64,000 bases of DNA from Antennarius striatus (lineage: Eukaryota > Chordata > Actinopteri > Lophiiformes > Antennariidae), in the NCBI RefSeq assembly GCF_040054535.1, contig NC_090789.1, positions 4,952,697-5,016,696 on the forward strand, in the 5' to 3' direction. Shown here in pieces: positions 1 through 13,400 of this stretch (its first letter is position 1; every line of letters begins with the position of its first letter). The position numbers and the translations under genes were made by a program. Below the pieces are notes generated by a model. The model made no database searches, was not told the DNA's origin, and saw only the letters and a list, made by a program, of their open reading frames with translations.

Positions 1-575
1 GTGTGAAGTGGGCCTTTGTGCGCGTTCTGCATTTCCACTCGGTTGATTTTCTTTAATTACCTCGCTTCCCTTTTAGGATTTAGGCCGGATAAGGAACGCG
101 GTCTGATCTTACTCGGGAGCAAACACCTCGTGACACTAGTGTTAATATCCACGCACCCTTTGGAGCGCGTAAAGCTTCCCAGAGCGCACGAAGAGGGACG
201 CAAAAGTTTAGGTTAGAGGTTCATGTTATCTGGCTCGGGGGTGGAGTGAGCGCACGTTTTTGTTCACGCACAACAGTTGTGTTTATGTTCCTTACTTAAA
301 CTGCTGGTGAAAACTCTTTTAAACTGGTGTGATCATAAATAATCTGGCACATTAATCCGGGTCGGTGCTGCCCTCCTGTGGTCAAACGGGGAAACTGCGC
401 ACTAAATGGCGCCACGTGATTCTTCTTTCTGATGTAAATTCTTTTTAAAAACCTTTCCTGTGTTCCAGATATTACCAACTATTTGTAACGTGATGATGTT
501 GTAGCCACAGGTCTGTCTGGATGAAAGCAGAACATTTAAAATTAACAAATAACACTACTTGATGACTCAAATTTA
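1..575. other. Left edge, no gene recognised
   Basis: No exon or RNA gene can be supported here. The first 300 bases contain several CpGs and could belong to the promoter or 5' end of a neighbouring gene outside the window. A CACGTG E-box lies near 412-418. The stretch ends where the nfyc 3' UTR begins on the minus strand. Confidence 0.3.
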
Positions 576-579
576 AGAG

Positions 580-1616
580 ACAGGATTTAGTTGTTTATTT
601 TTTTTATTTTATTTTCACAAAGTTTGTTTTACAAAAAGGAACATCAAAAATGACATTGTACCCATTTATTGCATGTGGCGATGGCAGTTTGAAAAACATG
701 CAAAAACAACTAAAAAAAAAAAGACATCGATCATCAATACTGTACAAACATGATGGGAAGGGATTTTAAACATTTTTAAAAAAAAACATGAGAACAAGTT
801 GTACTGAAAAAAAGAACCCAGAGCGCTCTGTAAAAAGTGTGTTTTGTTTTTTTCTTTACATCAGAGACTTAAAACTGGGGCACAACACGGAAAAACCACC
901 CAAAGAAAGGTAGTGTGAAACTTCAGCAAAGAAATTCCAACTCTCTGTGGGTGTGGGTACTTAAAATATGAACGCGCGCAAACAGTTATAAAGTCAGGTT
1001 TCATAGTCGATGTGGAAAACAGCACAAAAAGAGAAAACACACCGACTCCTTAAACCTCACAGCCTCTTCTTGAGATCCCTTAGATTGATTTACTGTATAA
1101 AAGGTGACATCTGAGGTATATGGTTTCATTTCTGCCAACATCAGCTACACAAAGACAGAGGGGAATGATTCATATTTTTCCCAAGAAGGGAAAGGGTGAA
1201 AATCCCATGACTACCTTCAACCACAGATGGACGAGGAGCAGGTCAAGCAGAGACGGAAGCTTTCCCAAAAAAAAAAAATTAAAATAAAAGCCGAAAGCAG
1301 CCAGGATAAATACACACACTTTTTATGTTTTAAACAGCTTGGACTTGAGAGGAGAAAAAGAACAGAGTTGTGGAGAGAGTGCTGAGAGGGGGCTGTAGCA
1401 TCCCTTTTTTTTTTTTAATCCAGTGTTTTATTTCTTACAAGAGTGTCACAAGATGTCGGATGTTTCCTCTGTAGGAGCAGTGCTTGAAAATGGGGTTGTC
1501 GAGCTCCCGAGGTTGAAGCTGGTGGGACATCACAGCGTGTCACGTGGGCCGTCGTGTGGGTGTGTGTGAGTGTGTGTGTCTGTGTGTGTGCGGAGAAGGG
1601 GTTCTTCGTACGGCGC
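580..1616 (-). other. nfyc: nfyc 3' UTR with poly(A) signal
   Basis: This A/T-rich stretch lies downstream of the nfyc stop codon on the minus strand. AATAAA (reverse complement TTTATT at 594-599, with further A/T-rich copies just upstream in the transcript) predicts cleavage near 575-590. A short imperfect GT/CA tract lies at 1556-1590, just after the stop codon. No other gene is visible here. Confidence 0.6.
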
Positions 1617-4600
1617 TCAATCGGTGGTGACCTGCGTGACCTGTGCGTCTGCCGTCTGGTTGGTGGACTGAATAAACATGGGTTGGCTCAGCTCCTGTCC
1701 CGCCGGCATTGTGACCTGCTGGATCTGATACAGCTGCTGTGAAACAGAGACGAACGCGGTTGGATTCTCAACATCACATCTAGTCTCAGATGTGAGATGC
1801 AATGATTTTTGTTGCTAATGCTTTGGGGAAATTTACTGCTTTAGTTACCTGCCCATCAGTAAACTGGTTGAACTGCTGCTGTCCTTGCTGCACCTCCGTT
1901 TGTGTGATCTACAGGTCGAAGAAGTTATATTTATTTACATGCTGGTAGGGTGCATTACTTGCTCCATGAATGCTGGTGACTTCTGAGTTTACCTGCTGGG
2001 TGTTGGCGAGCGTTTGAATCTGTCCTTGGACCACTTGAGCTCCGGAGACGGGCTGAGCCAGACGGATGTACTGCACCTGGCCTGTGTTTAGCTGCACCTA
2101 CACACAATCGCCACAGGGGGGCGGCAAAGATTCCTTTAGGACAAAGGTCATTGGAGCCTAGAGGTCACAGGTGTTTTTGCTAAAACAGCCATTCTACGTT
2201 AAAATCCCTGATAACTCCAGGGTTGTTTTTTTTTATTCCTCATTCTGATCATTCCTCACCGGGATCTGCTGGATCTCTCCCGTGTTGGTGATGATCTGCT
2301 GCATGACCTGCATGGTCTGGCCCTGGGTTTGAGCTGTCTGAGCTTGACCTTGTGCCGCTGCAGCTTGAACAATCTGTACCTGCTGGCCTTCGCTCACCTG
2401 CATGGCCACAGGTGCGCTCTGGCAGGGAGGAAAGAAGAGGGAAGGATAAAGATACAAGTCGAAAGAGGACGGACAGACGGATGGATGCATGGGAGCGCTG
2501 AACAACAGCTGGTGCAGGCACACAGTTTGACATGGACACAAAGCAAAGCAGCAGCAAATTGCTAACTTGTCTAGGATTAGATTTTAACCAGGGCCGCTAG
2601 GATTATCCTTAAATTTTAAAAGAGATGTGTTAAAATATAACAAAGAAGAAAAGAGGAGACAGAACGTGACAATGCAGGTTTTGGGTCGTCCCTTTCTCTC
2701 CTGTCTTGTCACAAAATCTGACGAAGGCCACCTGATCTCACACTGCAGCCATCCCCGCAGACCAATGTCACCAGAAGAAGACAGAATGCGTCGGCCTGTT
2801 TGCCAATTTGAATGCATGTGTGCAAGTGTGTTTACCGTGATGGGTGTGCCCTGTGATTGCACCTGCACTTGCTGTAACTGCTGCATGGTGGCACCTTGCA
2901 GCATCTGATGACCCGACAGGACAGAATGAGAACACGAAAGAAACACACGGTGAGAAAGCAGCGGTCGCAGCAACTTAATGCGTGAAGAGAGAGTCGATGT
3001 TAGAGCAGCAAACGGTGACACAAGCAAATGACGTTTGATGGCACGTTTACAAATGGGGTGATGCGTGAGAGGCTGAATAATAAATAAACCACACAATTTA
3101 AAAACGAATAGAAAAGATGGTGAACCTGAGAGATGAATGGGGGGGTATGGAGGGGGGGGGAGGACATGTAGTGACAAAAAGATGCATAAAAATGTATGAA
3201 CGTAAATTTGTCAGACTTCCATTTGTGCGCAAAAAAATGTCTATTTCTGGTTTTTCTGTTGTACCAGACGTTGTGGCATCAACGTGCAACGGCCAGCAAA
3301 TACCAGGAGCCGCTTCTTTAAATAACAAGAGGGGTAAAGTGCACATTCACCAAAAAATAAAAATAAAATAAATAAGGGAACAAAATAAACAGGACGTGAG
3401 AACCAGTGGGCCAGGAGTGAAGATTCAAAGATTCCACAAACATTTAGCTAAAGAATACGTAGCCAAACTTAACACCTTTGCAGGGGGGTGTTCTGGGTTT
3501 CAGTTCTTCCTGCAGGGAGACTAATATCGCTAAAACCAAGTGTGATGCGACAAATATTTTGCTGCATGATCTCTCAGCACCGTGTGGAGGTCAGAGGGAG
3601 TATTTCATCTTTCAGGTGTCATGCGAACATCCGTACGTCTTTCTTTATTTTTTTGTTCTGCACAGACGTCATTAACTGGGAATTTGTGTTTCTGTGGATG
3701 ATGGGGCAGTCACACACACCTCTCCTTTATTACTGTTCCCAGATCAAGCTGTAGTATTTGTTGTACCTTTTTATAAAGAATATATTAGCATGATGATGCA
3801 TTAGATTAGATGACGCATACCTGTCCCTGCTGAGGCTGTGCGATGATGATCTGTCCAGGCTGGATGGTGGTGGCCGTTTGGGCACCGGCCTGCTGGGCCT
3901 GCTGCGTGCCCTGCACCTGCACCGCCCCGGGCTGCTGAGCCAGGGTGAAGTAATACTGCACCGGCTCCGCTGGAGCCACCGTCTGACGCATCTCCTCCTG
4001 AAAATGACACACACACGCACACACACATTGAAGGCAGCCTATCAGACCATTGCATCTCCATGAATTATTTTTGTAGGTGTAACAGAAGAGGAGGGCGAGC
4101 ACAATAAATAACTGATGGGATGTGGCTGGAGGAGAGTAATGTAATCTGGACACGAGATACATCGCGAGCCCCATGCTGGTACCAGGACCACATGCTGCAG
4201 GTGTGGAGGTCTGGAATATGTCTGAAGTTATTTAATGAACAGAATCAAACGGCTGGTACTTTACTATAATAGAGCTGTCCTGAGAATACCGTGACCAGTG
4301 CAGCAGATATTTTTAATTAATGGTTAAATTACCTCCCGATGTTCAGTTTAGCCCACTGGTATGACAAGTGTAATAGCACCTTAATAAAACAAGAAACTGT
4401 CACGTTAATATTTAGACTAATCTCTAAAAGTCAGTAATGGACCTGCAGCTGTAGTAGCCCGTCCAAATTCACTGAACTGGGTGGGGTAGTGGATCCAGAC
4501 ACACCTCCCTCTTAAGATTCAGGATACCTTTTGAGTTTTGGCATAAAACCAGAATATACCCACTGCAGTGCTACGATGATTTGCTTTGCCAAAAAAAAAA

Positions 4601-7600
4601 AAAAGTACGTAATGTTTGTATTAGGAGACAGGCGCGCTAGACAAGCAGCAGGTGGCGCTAAGCGGTAATTCAAGTCACCTCTCAGTGGTGGAATAAACTC
4701 ATCTTGATGAAGCCAATAACAAAGTCCTGTCAAGTCATCAAACTGTCAAAGTCGGCTCATTCTATACAGATGAGCTGAAGATTATGCTAAATGATGTAAT
4801 ATCTGTGATGGGCCCGGCGGTGACAGCTATTGATTTTCACGTCGATGTGCTTTCATCCCCCCTCTTCCTGGGTCAGCAGTAAAAACGCAGCGTCACAGCT
4901 TGGAGGTGAGCGCCTCAAACAAACAGGACTACCTGTCCCTTCTTCATGCCTGTCTAAGGAGCCAGGCTTCATTTCAATGTGGTTTCCCCATCACCAGAAG
5001 CGTAAACATCCCTCTCCCAGCTCCTTGACAACACAGCTGAGAGTGTAGGATGTTTACATGCCTGGAGACAGTCTTCACGACAAACTCATTTAAATATCTG
5101 GCGCCTTTATCGTTTATTTATGGTACGTTTTTATTTGTGGTACTATCGGCACACATTGGTGCCATCATCGGCGTGACTCTTGGCTGTCAAGAGGCAATAA
5201 GATGCTGCAAACATCCGACTGAAAGCCTTCGATTTCCAACTTGAGCTTCCAGTCAAGGATGTTTACAGCACCTCTAAGGTTGCCAACAATGCAAAAGCAC
5301 CTTTGACCAAAACTCAAGTTTCTCTTTTTCCTCCTGATAAATTTAATCTGTTTAATCCATTAATCCAACATATTTGGATAAATCTGCCAGCATCGGTTCC
5401 GTACCTGTCGTTTAGGCGGCTTCAGGTCGTCTCGGGGAACGATGTCAATCAGGAAGTCGAACTGGTCGAACTTTGTTATGGCCATAGCAATGTCATTTCT
5501 CTGCAAGCGTAACACACATACAGTAAATGGTCAGGCGATGAAGTCAGACTTAAATTATGTTAATTCAATATATGCAGCGACCTATATATAAGCATGCCTT
5601 GAGGCCTAAGGTCGGCGGTCTGAAAATAGACACACAAGGGGCTCCAGCGGAATAGAAATGAAGTTCCCAGTAATACTGTAACAAGTATTTGCTTTCATAA
5701 CCGGGCGCAGCGAGAACTGAAAGGCCCTCAGAGAGCACACACCTCCACCGCTCAGCGAAACCTGAACAATCAGGAAGTAGATTCCAGGCTGTGTCAAAAC
5801 AAAAGCCTGACAGTCGTTTATTAGCAGAGACTTGATTTAATCATAATGGGGTGGGGGGGGGGTCATTGACTGTTGTTGCATCAGAGCACACGTTACGGCA
5901 ACGTCACCGTGACGTTGCTTCACTTGGATCTGCCCTGTGGCTAATTCGCTAACACCAGCAAAGTCACAGAGAGAGAAAACGCTTGTTGGTGGAAGTAATA
6001 GTTTACAGTCACTTTATTTCTCCTCATTTTAGAGTCACCTGCTACTTTAAGTGAGCTCACTTTTCCGCTGGTAGGATGACTCACGCATAGCCACAGCTTC
6101 TAATAAAAAGTAAATATTGGTGGCAACATTAAAAATACATTACAATTTCAACAACTTTATTTCAAAGCAAGTCCCTTCAGGCGATTGGGTTAACATGAAC
6201 CTGGTGGATGTGCGACGGGTGGAGCCGGACAAGAATGACGCTTTCCTGCCTGCATGAGCACAGCCTCTGCTGCTATACCCCTTCCTATATCCACAACAGT
6301 GCGCTGGCTCTGTGGAATTTTCCACAGGATATTGGTTGTCAAGACCCCCTACTATGGCCCTCCCTGCACTGCAGGCTATTTATAGTAGCTTGATTAATAT
6401 CTGGTAACAACAGGTCACATCTACACTTGTTCTATTGATGAGCGTTGCTAGGGTGACCCGCACTGGCGTGCCCGCTTCACAATGGGACTCTGCTTGTGTA
6501 TGGACATGTGCAAATGGAGGGTGGCGTTTTCCCCCCACGTATGCGCAGTCACAGATTTACAAGATGCAGCCGTCACACACACACACCTCGTGTATCACTT
6601 GTGGTGTAGTTAACACGTAAACCTGTACAGTACGTTAAATTATTTATGCTTCAAAAACAGCGGGTGACCCGTTTAAAAAAAGGACCACCGTCGATACGAG
6701 GCAAAGAGCACGCTTCCAAAGTAGGTTTTCAGTTTGAGGCTATTCCAAGACTAACAGCAAGGAGTGCTTTTTGTCCTCTTTTCTTTTTTAACCTAGGTTG
6801 GCATAAACACACATCTGTATGGATGTGCACCCAGGTGTTATAAGCTCAACTATTCCCCACCCTCACATCATACCAAAGTTCATCTTATTAAACTTGGGGA
6901 CAGCAGATTAGGTAAAATAGTACCGGAGGGAGAAGTGGGTCAACAGCGCCCTTCTGGTTTGGCCTTTAAAAAATCTTCGTAGGGAGAAAGAATTACACCG
7001 ATGGGTGCAGGTATGGAGGGGATGTGATTTGATGCATAACAGGTTTCCTACTACGAAGGTGTGACTGAGAGCGACACTGTTCAATCCTGTCATTGAGTTT
7101 CATCTGACCTGCAGCGTGCGTCTCTTGTTGTCCTCGGTGTGGATCCACGCTCTGAGGGTGAGCTCCGTGATAAAGATCTGAGCCGCCTTAGCGAACAAGA
7201 CTGGAGCTTCTGCGCTGATCATCTGCAGAGGAGATGGGGGTTACACCTGCTTAAGTACAATCATACATCAGCTATCAGTGTTTGGCTGGGCGGCACTTCC
7301 GTGCTTCACGGCGGTGCTCATCTCCACCACCTATTGAACAAAGAATCACTGATATGTCAGTGGTGTCAAGTGATTGCAATTTTGATGAGTATGCGAGTAC
7401 AAGATGGGAAATATGCATGAGAAAGAATGAGGAAGTCAGACAATCTTCCATTCCCTCCTCTAACTAGTCTGTTATGACATGATGGCGTCATGAAGTCTCT
7501 CCAGCCCGTTTTGCTAACCTCCTGCTGTGCAGGGCGTCTTCTGGTCCGTCTGCGTCCAAGCCGGAGCTTCAGGGCTCTTTTATTAAGACTGTGCTCAACA

Positions 7601-8720
7601 AATAAAACAATCACATTGAACAATGACACCAACAGGAAACAGCGCTTCTGAACTACATCTTGGAAAAATGGAAGAAATGAAACTCATGCTTTGCGGCAGC
7701 AACCTCTGTAGGGGTCAAACAGTTCAGACAAGACCAGACACTCCTCGAGGGGATTTGAACTTTAAATGTGATCATCTAGACTCTCAATAAAGGCTTTAGT
7801 ACAAGATGCAAAGCAATGATCTGACCAAGTCACGTAATAATTTGTGACAATACGGCCATAAATATAAAGCTTCTATATACAGTATAAGACCACAACAGTA
7901 ACATGTCCGCATGCAGTGAAAGCTGCTGCGTCAGCCTTGATGGGTCCTGTCTTCAGACATTAGAGATCTCCTGATCCCTTTACCCCGTTAAGCTGCTGCT
8001 GTACTAAAGGGGATAGCGCTCTTGACACGACACATTCAAGCCTCACAGACATGTTCCAGGCCTCTCTCTTCAGAGACGATGAACAGCCCGGCAGATAATC
8101 TTGTGTAACAAGGGAAGAATAATGATTCCTCCCTTTGCCGGAACTGTAGGCTTCAGTTCAACCGTGGAATGTTTTGAGATCCGGTAGGTTGAGGTTCCTA
8201 TGAATAAAGTCTAAGGACACATGTCCCAAAATATCACTACTACTTATTAAAGAGCATTACGTTTTAAGAGTTACATGCTACACAGTTCTGTCATTTCTCA
8301 GTACAAGTCACGAATCAAGAACAAATTAACAAGCATCAACCTTTAATATCATTACAAAGTGGTGCACAAAATAAGCAAACAAAATCAACAGTGTATTTAA
8401 AAACGAAACTTACCTTGACATCCTCATCCAGCTTCATGATTTTCTTGATTCGGGCGAGAGGCAACTCTTGCACACGAAAATCCTTCTGGAAGAAATAAAT
8501 AGGTGTTGTATTGCCGACACAGAATGTAGAAGAAAAAGATTTTTTTTCCTTCAGAGTTTTCATGTGTATATTTGTGTCTGAAGTTTTAATTAGTGTGCAA
8601 CTGGAGTTTCTGCGGACGTACCACAGTCAAGTTCCTGATCTCCTCCATGACCCGAGGCCAGAAGGACTGCAGGGTTTGCTGGGCATCGCTGCCTCCAGCT
8701 CCAAACGCATCGGCAGACAT
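1617..8720 (-). CDS. nfyc: Nuclear transcription factor Y subunit gamma (NF-YC)
   Basis: NF-YC dimerises with NF-YB through a histone fold; with NF-YA they form the CCAAT-binding factor in the nucleus. Coding exons, in transcript order: 8622-8720, 8414-8485, 7109-7222, 5405-5500, 3821-3997, optional 2836-2904, 2260-2418, 1993-2097, 1849-1908, 1617-1736. All junctions are GT-AG and in phase 0, giving 333 residues without the optional exon or 356 with it; human NF-YC is about 335. The start [10 protein letters not shown] agrees with the family. The histone fold spans about residues 34-115 ([20 protein letters not shown], then [20 protein letters not shown], then [19 protein letters not shown]). 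The rest is the Gln-rich activation region ([37 protein letters not shown]) ending in QVTTD before TGA. Introns 3-5 are large, and the one between 5405 and 3997 hosts two microRNAs. The gene product is certain; individual splice sites were inferred by eye. Confidence 0.95.
2836..2904 (-). CDS. nfyc: Probable alternative nfyc exon (23 codons)
   Basis: A 69-base, phase 0-0 exon flanked by CAG and GTAAAC encodes [16 protein letters not shown] plus seven residues ending in PIT. The exons on both sides also meet in phase 0, so it can be included or skipped without changing the frame. The Gln-rich composition fits the NF-YC activation domain. The family is known for several splice isoforms in this region; that this exon is alternative here is inference. 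Confidence 0.6.
4994..5066 (-). ncRNA. mir30c: microRNA mir-30c hairpin in nfyc intron
   Basis: On the minus strand 5036-5058 reads as the miR-30c 5p arm: seed region TGTAAACATCC followed by TACACTCTCAGC. The 3p arm at 5000-5020 (CTGGGAGAGGG then ATGTTTACGC) pairs with it across a loop of about 15 bases. Both arms agree with the known family. The hairpin has the orientation of nfyc and lies between the exons ending KPPKRQ and starting EEMRQ. It is probably processed from the host transcript. In mammals MIR30C1 occupies the corresponding NFYC intron. miR-30 family members repress many developmental mRNAs through the shared seed GTAAACA. Confidence 0.95.
5198..5275 (-). ncRNA. mir30e: microRNA mir-30e hairpin in nfyc intron
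   Basis: On the minus strand 5244-5267 reads as the miR-30e 5p arm: TGTAAACATCC then TTGACTGGAAGCT. The 3p arm at 5204-5225 (CTTTCAGTCGG then ATGTTTGCAGC) pairs almost completely with it. The 5p arm is the 30e form; the 3p arm carries G where 30e-3p normally has A, making it identical to the 30a-3p form as I remember it. The hairpin precedes mir-30c in the transcript by about 185 bases, the same order as MIR30E and MIR30C1 in mammalian NFYC. The two are likely co-transcribed. Confidence 0.95.
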
Positions 8721-8728
8721 TCTCTACT

Positions 8729-10419
8729 CTGTTGGGTCAACGAACGACAGGAAAGGAGAGAGGGGAAAGGCACAGTTAAATAACAAAAAATACGAGAATA
8801 AAGACGCAACAGGCGCACTACAGGCAGGTGTTTAACTAAATCACACGGACTACAAGGTAAATCCAAGCAGAACTACAGATCCCATCATAGCTTGTGACGA
8901 CATTACAGCAGCTATTATCCCACAGAAACTATTTTGCTCCCACAGGATGTTGACATGCCCGAGCACCCACCACTAAACAGGCGGTGGACTTCCCACTTAT
9001 GAATGGCTCGATATAACCTTTGACATACAGCACAGCTCCTCTGCAAACACAGGCATGTCATGTGAGAGTCAGTTGCTGCTGGTGACCCCAAGGACAGAAC
9101 ACATCGATGAAACACATTCACACTGGAATTAGCACAACAAAAAATATTCCACAGTAGAGGAAACACGTAAAAAAAAAACTATCAACCGAAATAGACCAGA
9201 AGCTCTTTATATTATGTCGACATAAAAGCCTAAGATTCTACAAGGGGTCTGACTGTTTGAAAGAGGATCCAGCAGGTTACTATGGCATGCCAGGAATCTG
9301 CTGGGGGAATATTGGCCTGCCTGTCTGAGCATGCAGTGCTTGGAGTGTCTAGATTGCACTCTTTCACTCTCCTTTTTTCCCTCCCTACCTCTGTGAAAAG
9401 ATTTGGACGAAATGAGAAGAAAACGTAACATCGGGTGGGGTGGGAGGACGAGAGACGTGTGTGTGTGGAGCTACTCAAGAAAGACGGCTTGAGTTTGTTG
9501 TGTGTTGTTGAGGGAGGGGCAGCGCCTTGTCCAGTTTAGCATTAATCCAGCGCTAAGTGCCAAAGGCTTTAACAGGGGGAGGTGAGAGACCGACGGGGGT
9601 GCAGTCAGCCTGCTGTGCAAACTAGCTATGTGGGTCAAACAAGACAGAAAGACAAGAGAGCACGGAGCGAGAGAAACATGACAGAACAAAGAAAAAGAGT
9701 GTCAGGAGACGGAGGAGGTCTTCTCTTTATCTTTCCTTTCTTTTCTCACTCTAGGCCAGTGAGCATGAACAGCTCTGGCTCTGGTCTGGCATAAAACAAA
9801 GTCCAACCCTCCGTCTGGAGTCTCCCCTCTACTGTACTGAGTGCTGTAGTGACTTTGGGATCTCAGCAGCTTGTTGTCTCACACCGCTGGAGAGCATCTG
9901 TAAATATTTTACACTGATGACTTACTAATTCAGAATGATCACTTCTCTAGCAGTTGTGGAAGTTACTGAATAATATGGAAGTGGTACTCCATCACGTTCT
10001 GACATACGGTTTTTGAAAGAGAGCCCCCTAAATCAATGAGACAGAATGGCAGGGTGGGCTTTATATAAATCAATCAGGCCGCTTCTAGCTACGGCATGCC
10101 AGGCGACTGATTGACCTTGACAATGTCTCCTCTTCTCCGCCTGACACTCCAGTGTCCAGTTGCATTTCAAGGTTGATTGAAATCCTGCAGTCATTAGAAC
10201 ATTCCCAGCATTCAGCGGGGCAGTAATGACTGATGGGAATTGTAGTTGTTCTTCTCTGCCCTGATAGGTGAGCAGACCTCTGGTGCTGTTTCATGGCTTA
10301 TGAGGATTTTTGCAACACCATGCAAATAGGGTGAGCTAAACAGGAGCGACGAGAGCCACTCGTCAACAGCATTTCATCAGCATCAGCACTTTACCTTGTG
10401 ATCATTGGGAACAAGACAG

Positions 10420-10454
<35 letters not shown>

Positions 10455-13400
10455 CACTATCAGCTTGTGTGGCTTTCTCTTACTAATAACCTGATAAGCA
10501 TAATTAAGGATATTCACTTGACAGCGTTAGTGACAACCGTTAGGCTAATTACCATGGTAACAACGGGGTGAACAAGGGGGGAAAATGCAGCGGAGGTAAA
10601 AAACCAATACTGATTCTAAAAAAGAACAGATGCAAGTCACATTTTCTGTTCAACTTCTCCTTTTCTTTAAAATCACACATCAACGCCATCTCCTTCGCTC
10701 TGACCCGGTGACCTTCAATCTAACCACACGCTAACCACTGCGCCACACACATGCACACAGACAACAGCAGCAAGGGTGGAGGGAGAGAAGGTAATATGTT
10801 TGAAGAAATGACACCGCAAGTGTGGCGAGAGAGACAACCGAAAGAAATAGAAACCAAATGACGTTAGAGAAGACGAAGCGTCGACATGCCCTTGAGCATC
10901 GCTCCCCCTGCTAAGCTAGCATGTTCTACCTACAGCGTATCAATATTACCATATTTCCCAAGGCTTTACATAAATGGAAAGATTGGGTGTGAGCCAACAA
11001 AAACATCTGAAACACAGTCTGCTGTCTGCGTCTAAACTAGTCAAGCACTCAACTCAGGGATATCCACTGCACAAAGATAATCAATTTGAAACTCTGAAAG
11101 CTAATAAATATCTACATTATAAACACTGTAAAACATTAGGACGCTGCAGGATGCAGTCAAGCGGAAAAAACAGTGGTTTACTTAGTCTGCAGTGATAAAA
11201 TGTGCCTCTAGTCTCTAGTTAGGTTTGGGGTGCTATTTTAAATTCCCCTTGTGCCAAAGCATTTGTTTAACTCCAGGTCCTGCATGAATATTGTGGTTAG
11301 ATTTTAAGCAACTCTGAAATAAATGTGTCCAAACGGTAGAACATGTATTGTTCTTGCATTTGAACTTGAGTTGTGGATAATTCGTTGTACGTTTGTGTTG
11401 TTACAGACGTCACAAACTCATCTGTGCTCTTTTCTAGGTTGTATAATACCACGCTGGGTTGTTTGCACTCTGCATCTCCTCTCGTCTTCTGTGCGACTCT
11501 GTTGTCCTTCATCAGGTCATCAAGACAGAGAGAGACGCTGGTGTTGGGTTTCCTATGAACTCTCCTGTGTGTACGTGTGTGGTTGAGTGTGTGTACGCCT
11601 TTGAGGACAAATGTGATCTCTGTGCTTTGTCGACAATGTCCAACCGAGTGACTTGCTCTTCCTCCAGCAGCTCCACATCTCTCTTCCTGTCTCATCTCCA
11701 GTGCTGCCCATCCCTCTCTGTCACTCGCTGCGTGTTTCGTTCCTGCTTCGTCTTACTTAGTTTCACCCGATCCCATTCTTAGAACTTCTCTGACAAAGCC
11801 AAAGCTGCTCCGAAAGCAGCTGAATCAGCGCCAGAGCCACTCTGCCATCCTTCTCCTGCGTCTCTCCTGTCTCGTCCTTCGTCTATAACCCCACCTCCCC
11901 TTTTCTCGCCGGCACGTCACATAAAGTGGCCACTCAGAGCGATATCAGTGACTCGCTCCAACCCTGACATCACACCACTTTACATGAGGCTTCAATTCCT
12001 GTCCAAATAAACCTGACAGCAGCGCAGCAGAAGACAGGACAAAACAACATAGTGCCGCTCAGATATATGCTTACTTTTGTCCTCTTTATTTAGAGTTTAA
12101 CAGCTGACCACACAAAAGAGTACAAGCAAGATATTAACTGTTATTTGGTTGAAGGCTGTTCTGCTTAATCACCTGATCTTTTTTTTTTACTGACTTTAAT
12201 GCAACATTGTTCAAGACAAACAGAAGTTGAGTGTGAGGGTATTCCTGCATGACATTATCTACCTGCTAAAGAGCTTTCCTCATTCCAGTTCACATGCTGA
12301 AATAAGGAGGCATACAAAGTACTGAATATATTAAAGGAAATCTCAATTATTAAAAAAATGTATGCGCTCTGGTACAGTTAGAGGTGGTCATTATGAAACA
12401 AACTTGAGCATAAATAGATAATGAGTTTCCTATACGGTGACCTTGAAACAGTCACATAATTACTTTTCGTGGTTAAAATACGAGGCAGTACTTTGACTGG
12501 TTGCATGTTGAAATCAACAAACATTTTTCTTCTTCTTTCAATCGCTAACTGCCGGTAAAGTGCTGCTACACTAACATGTGTTTAGCAAGAGGTCAATTTT
12601 CCACTTGCCGCTCCGCAAATCCATCAATGATGTAGAATAGGCAGTTTGGCAGGAAGGTCACAAAAGGTTAAAGTCTACTCAGTTTTCAAGCGACATGCTA
12701 AACAGAAACAACAAATGCAACACTGTGAGCACGCCATCCAGTGAATAAGCATATCAGTGTACTTCTGGGCATATGGTAATGTTTAACACTGTTTCATGTT
12801 GGTTTATGTTGATGGGATAAATGCAGGTTTAATAGTTTACCAGTGTCGTAGTGACAAACATTATCTTTAAATTGTGACATAATTGAGGTGAGTCTACAAA
12901 CTCAGAGCTGCTGAAGCATTAACCTCTATGAACCCAATCACAAAATCCACACAGAAACAAATCGGCTGACAGTTACAGCAAATGGAGTAAATGATTTACA
13001 GAGATAAACTAAAAAAAAAACAAGTTCCCAGCCAGTAATTACAAATTAACTGTTAAGATACATATTGTATTTTCACAGATGTTGATGCAAATGTTTTGTG
13101 ATTTTTTTTCTTTTAAGAGGAGATGGCATTATTAGGGGCAGACATGTTCGTTGTGATCCGCTTGGAACATCCCCCAGACAGACAGAACCAGCCGACCAAA
13201 CGGCTCTGTAAACTTTACCCTTGGTTCTGCTTCGAGCCAAGTCCAGGAAGTACTAGTCACTGATCTCCCAAGGTCATTCAACAGAGGAGAGGGAGAAACC
13301 AGTGAGGGAGGAGGGAGAGAGAGAGAGGGAGAGAGAGAAAGCAAGGGAGAGATGAAAGAGAAGGGGGAGGGAGAGGGGGAGGATAGAGGACAGGTTTTTC

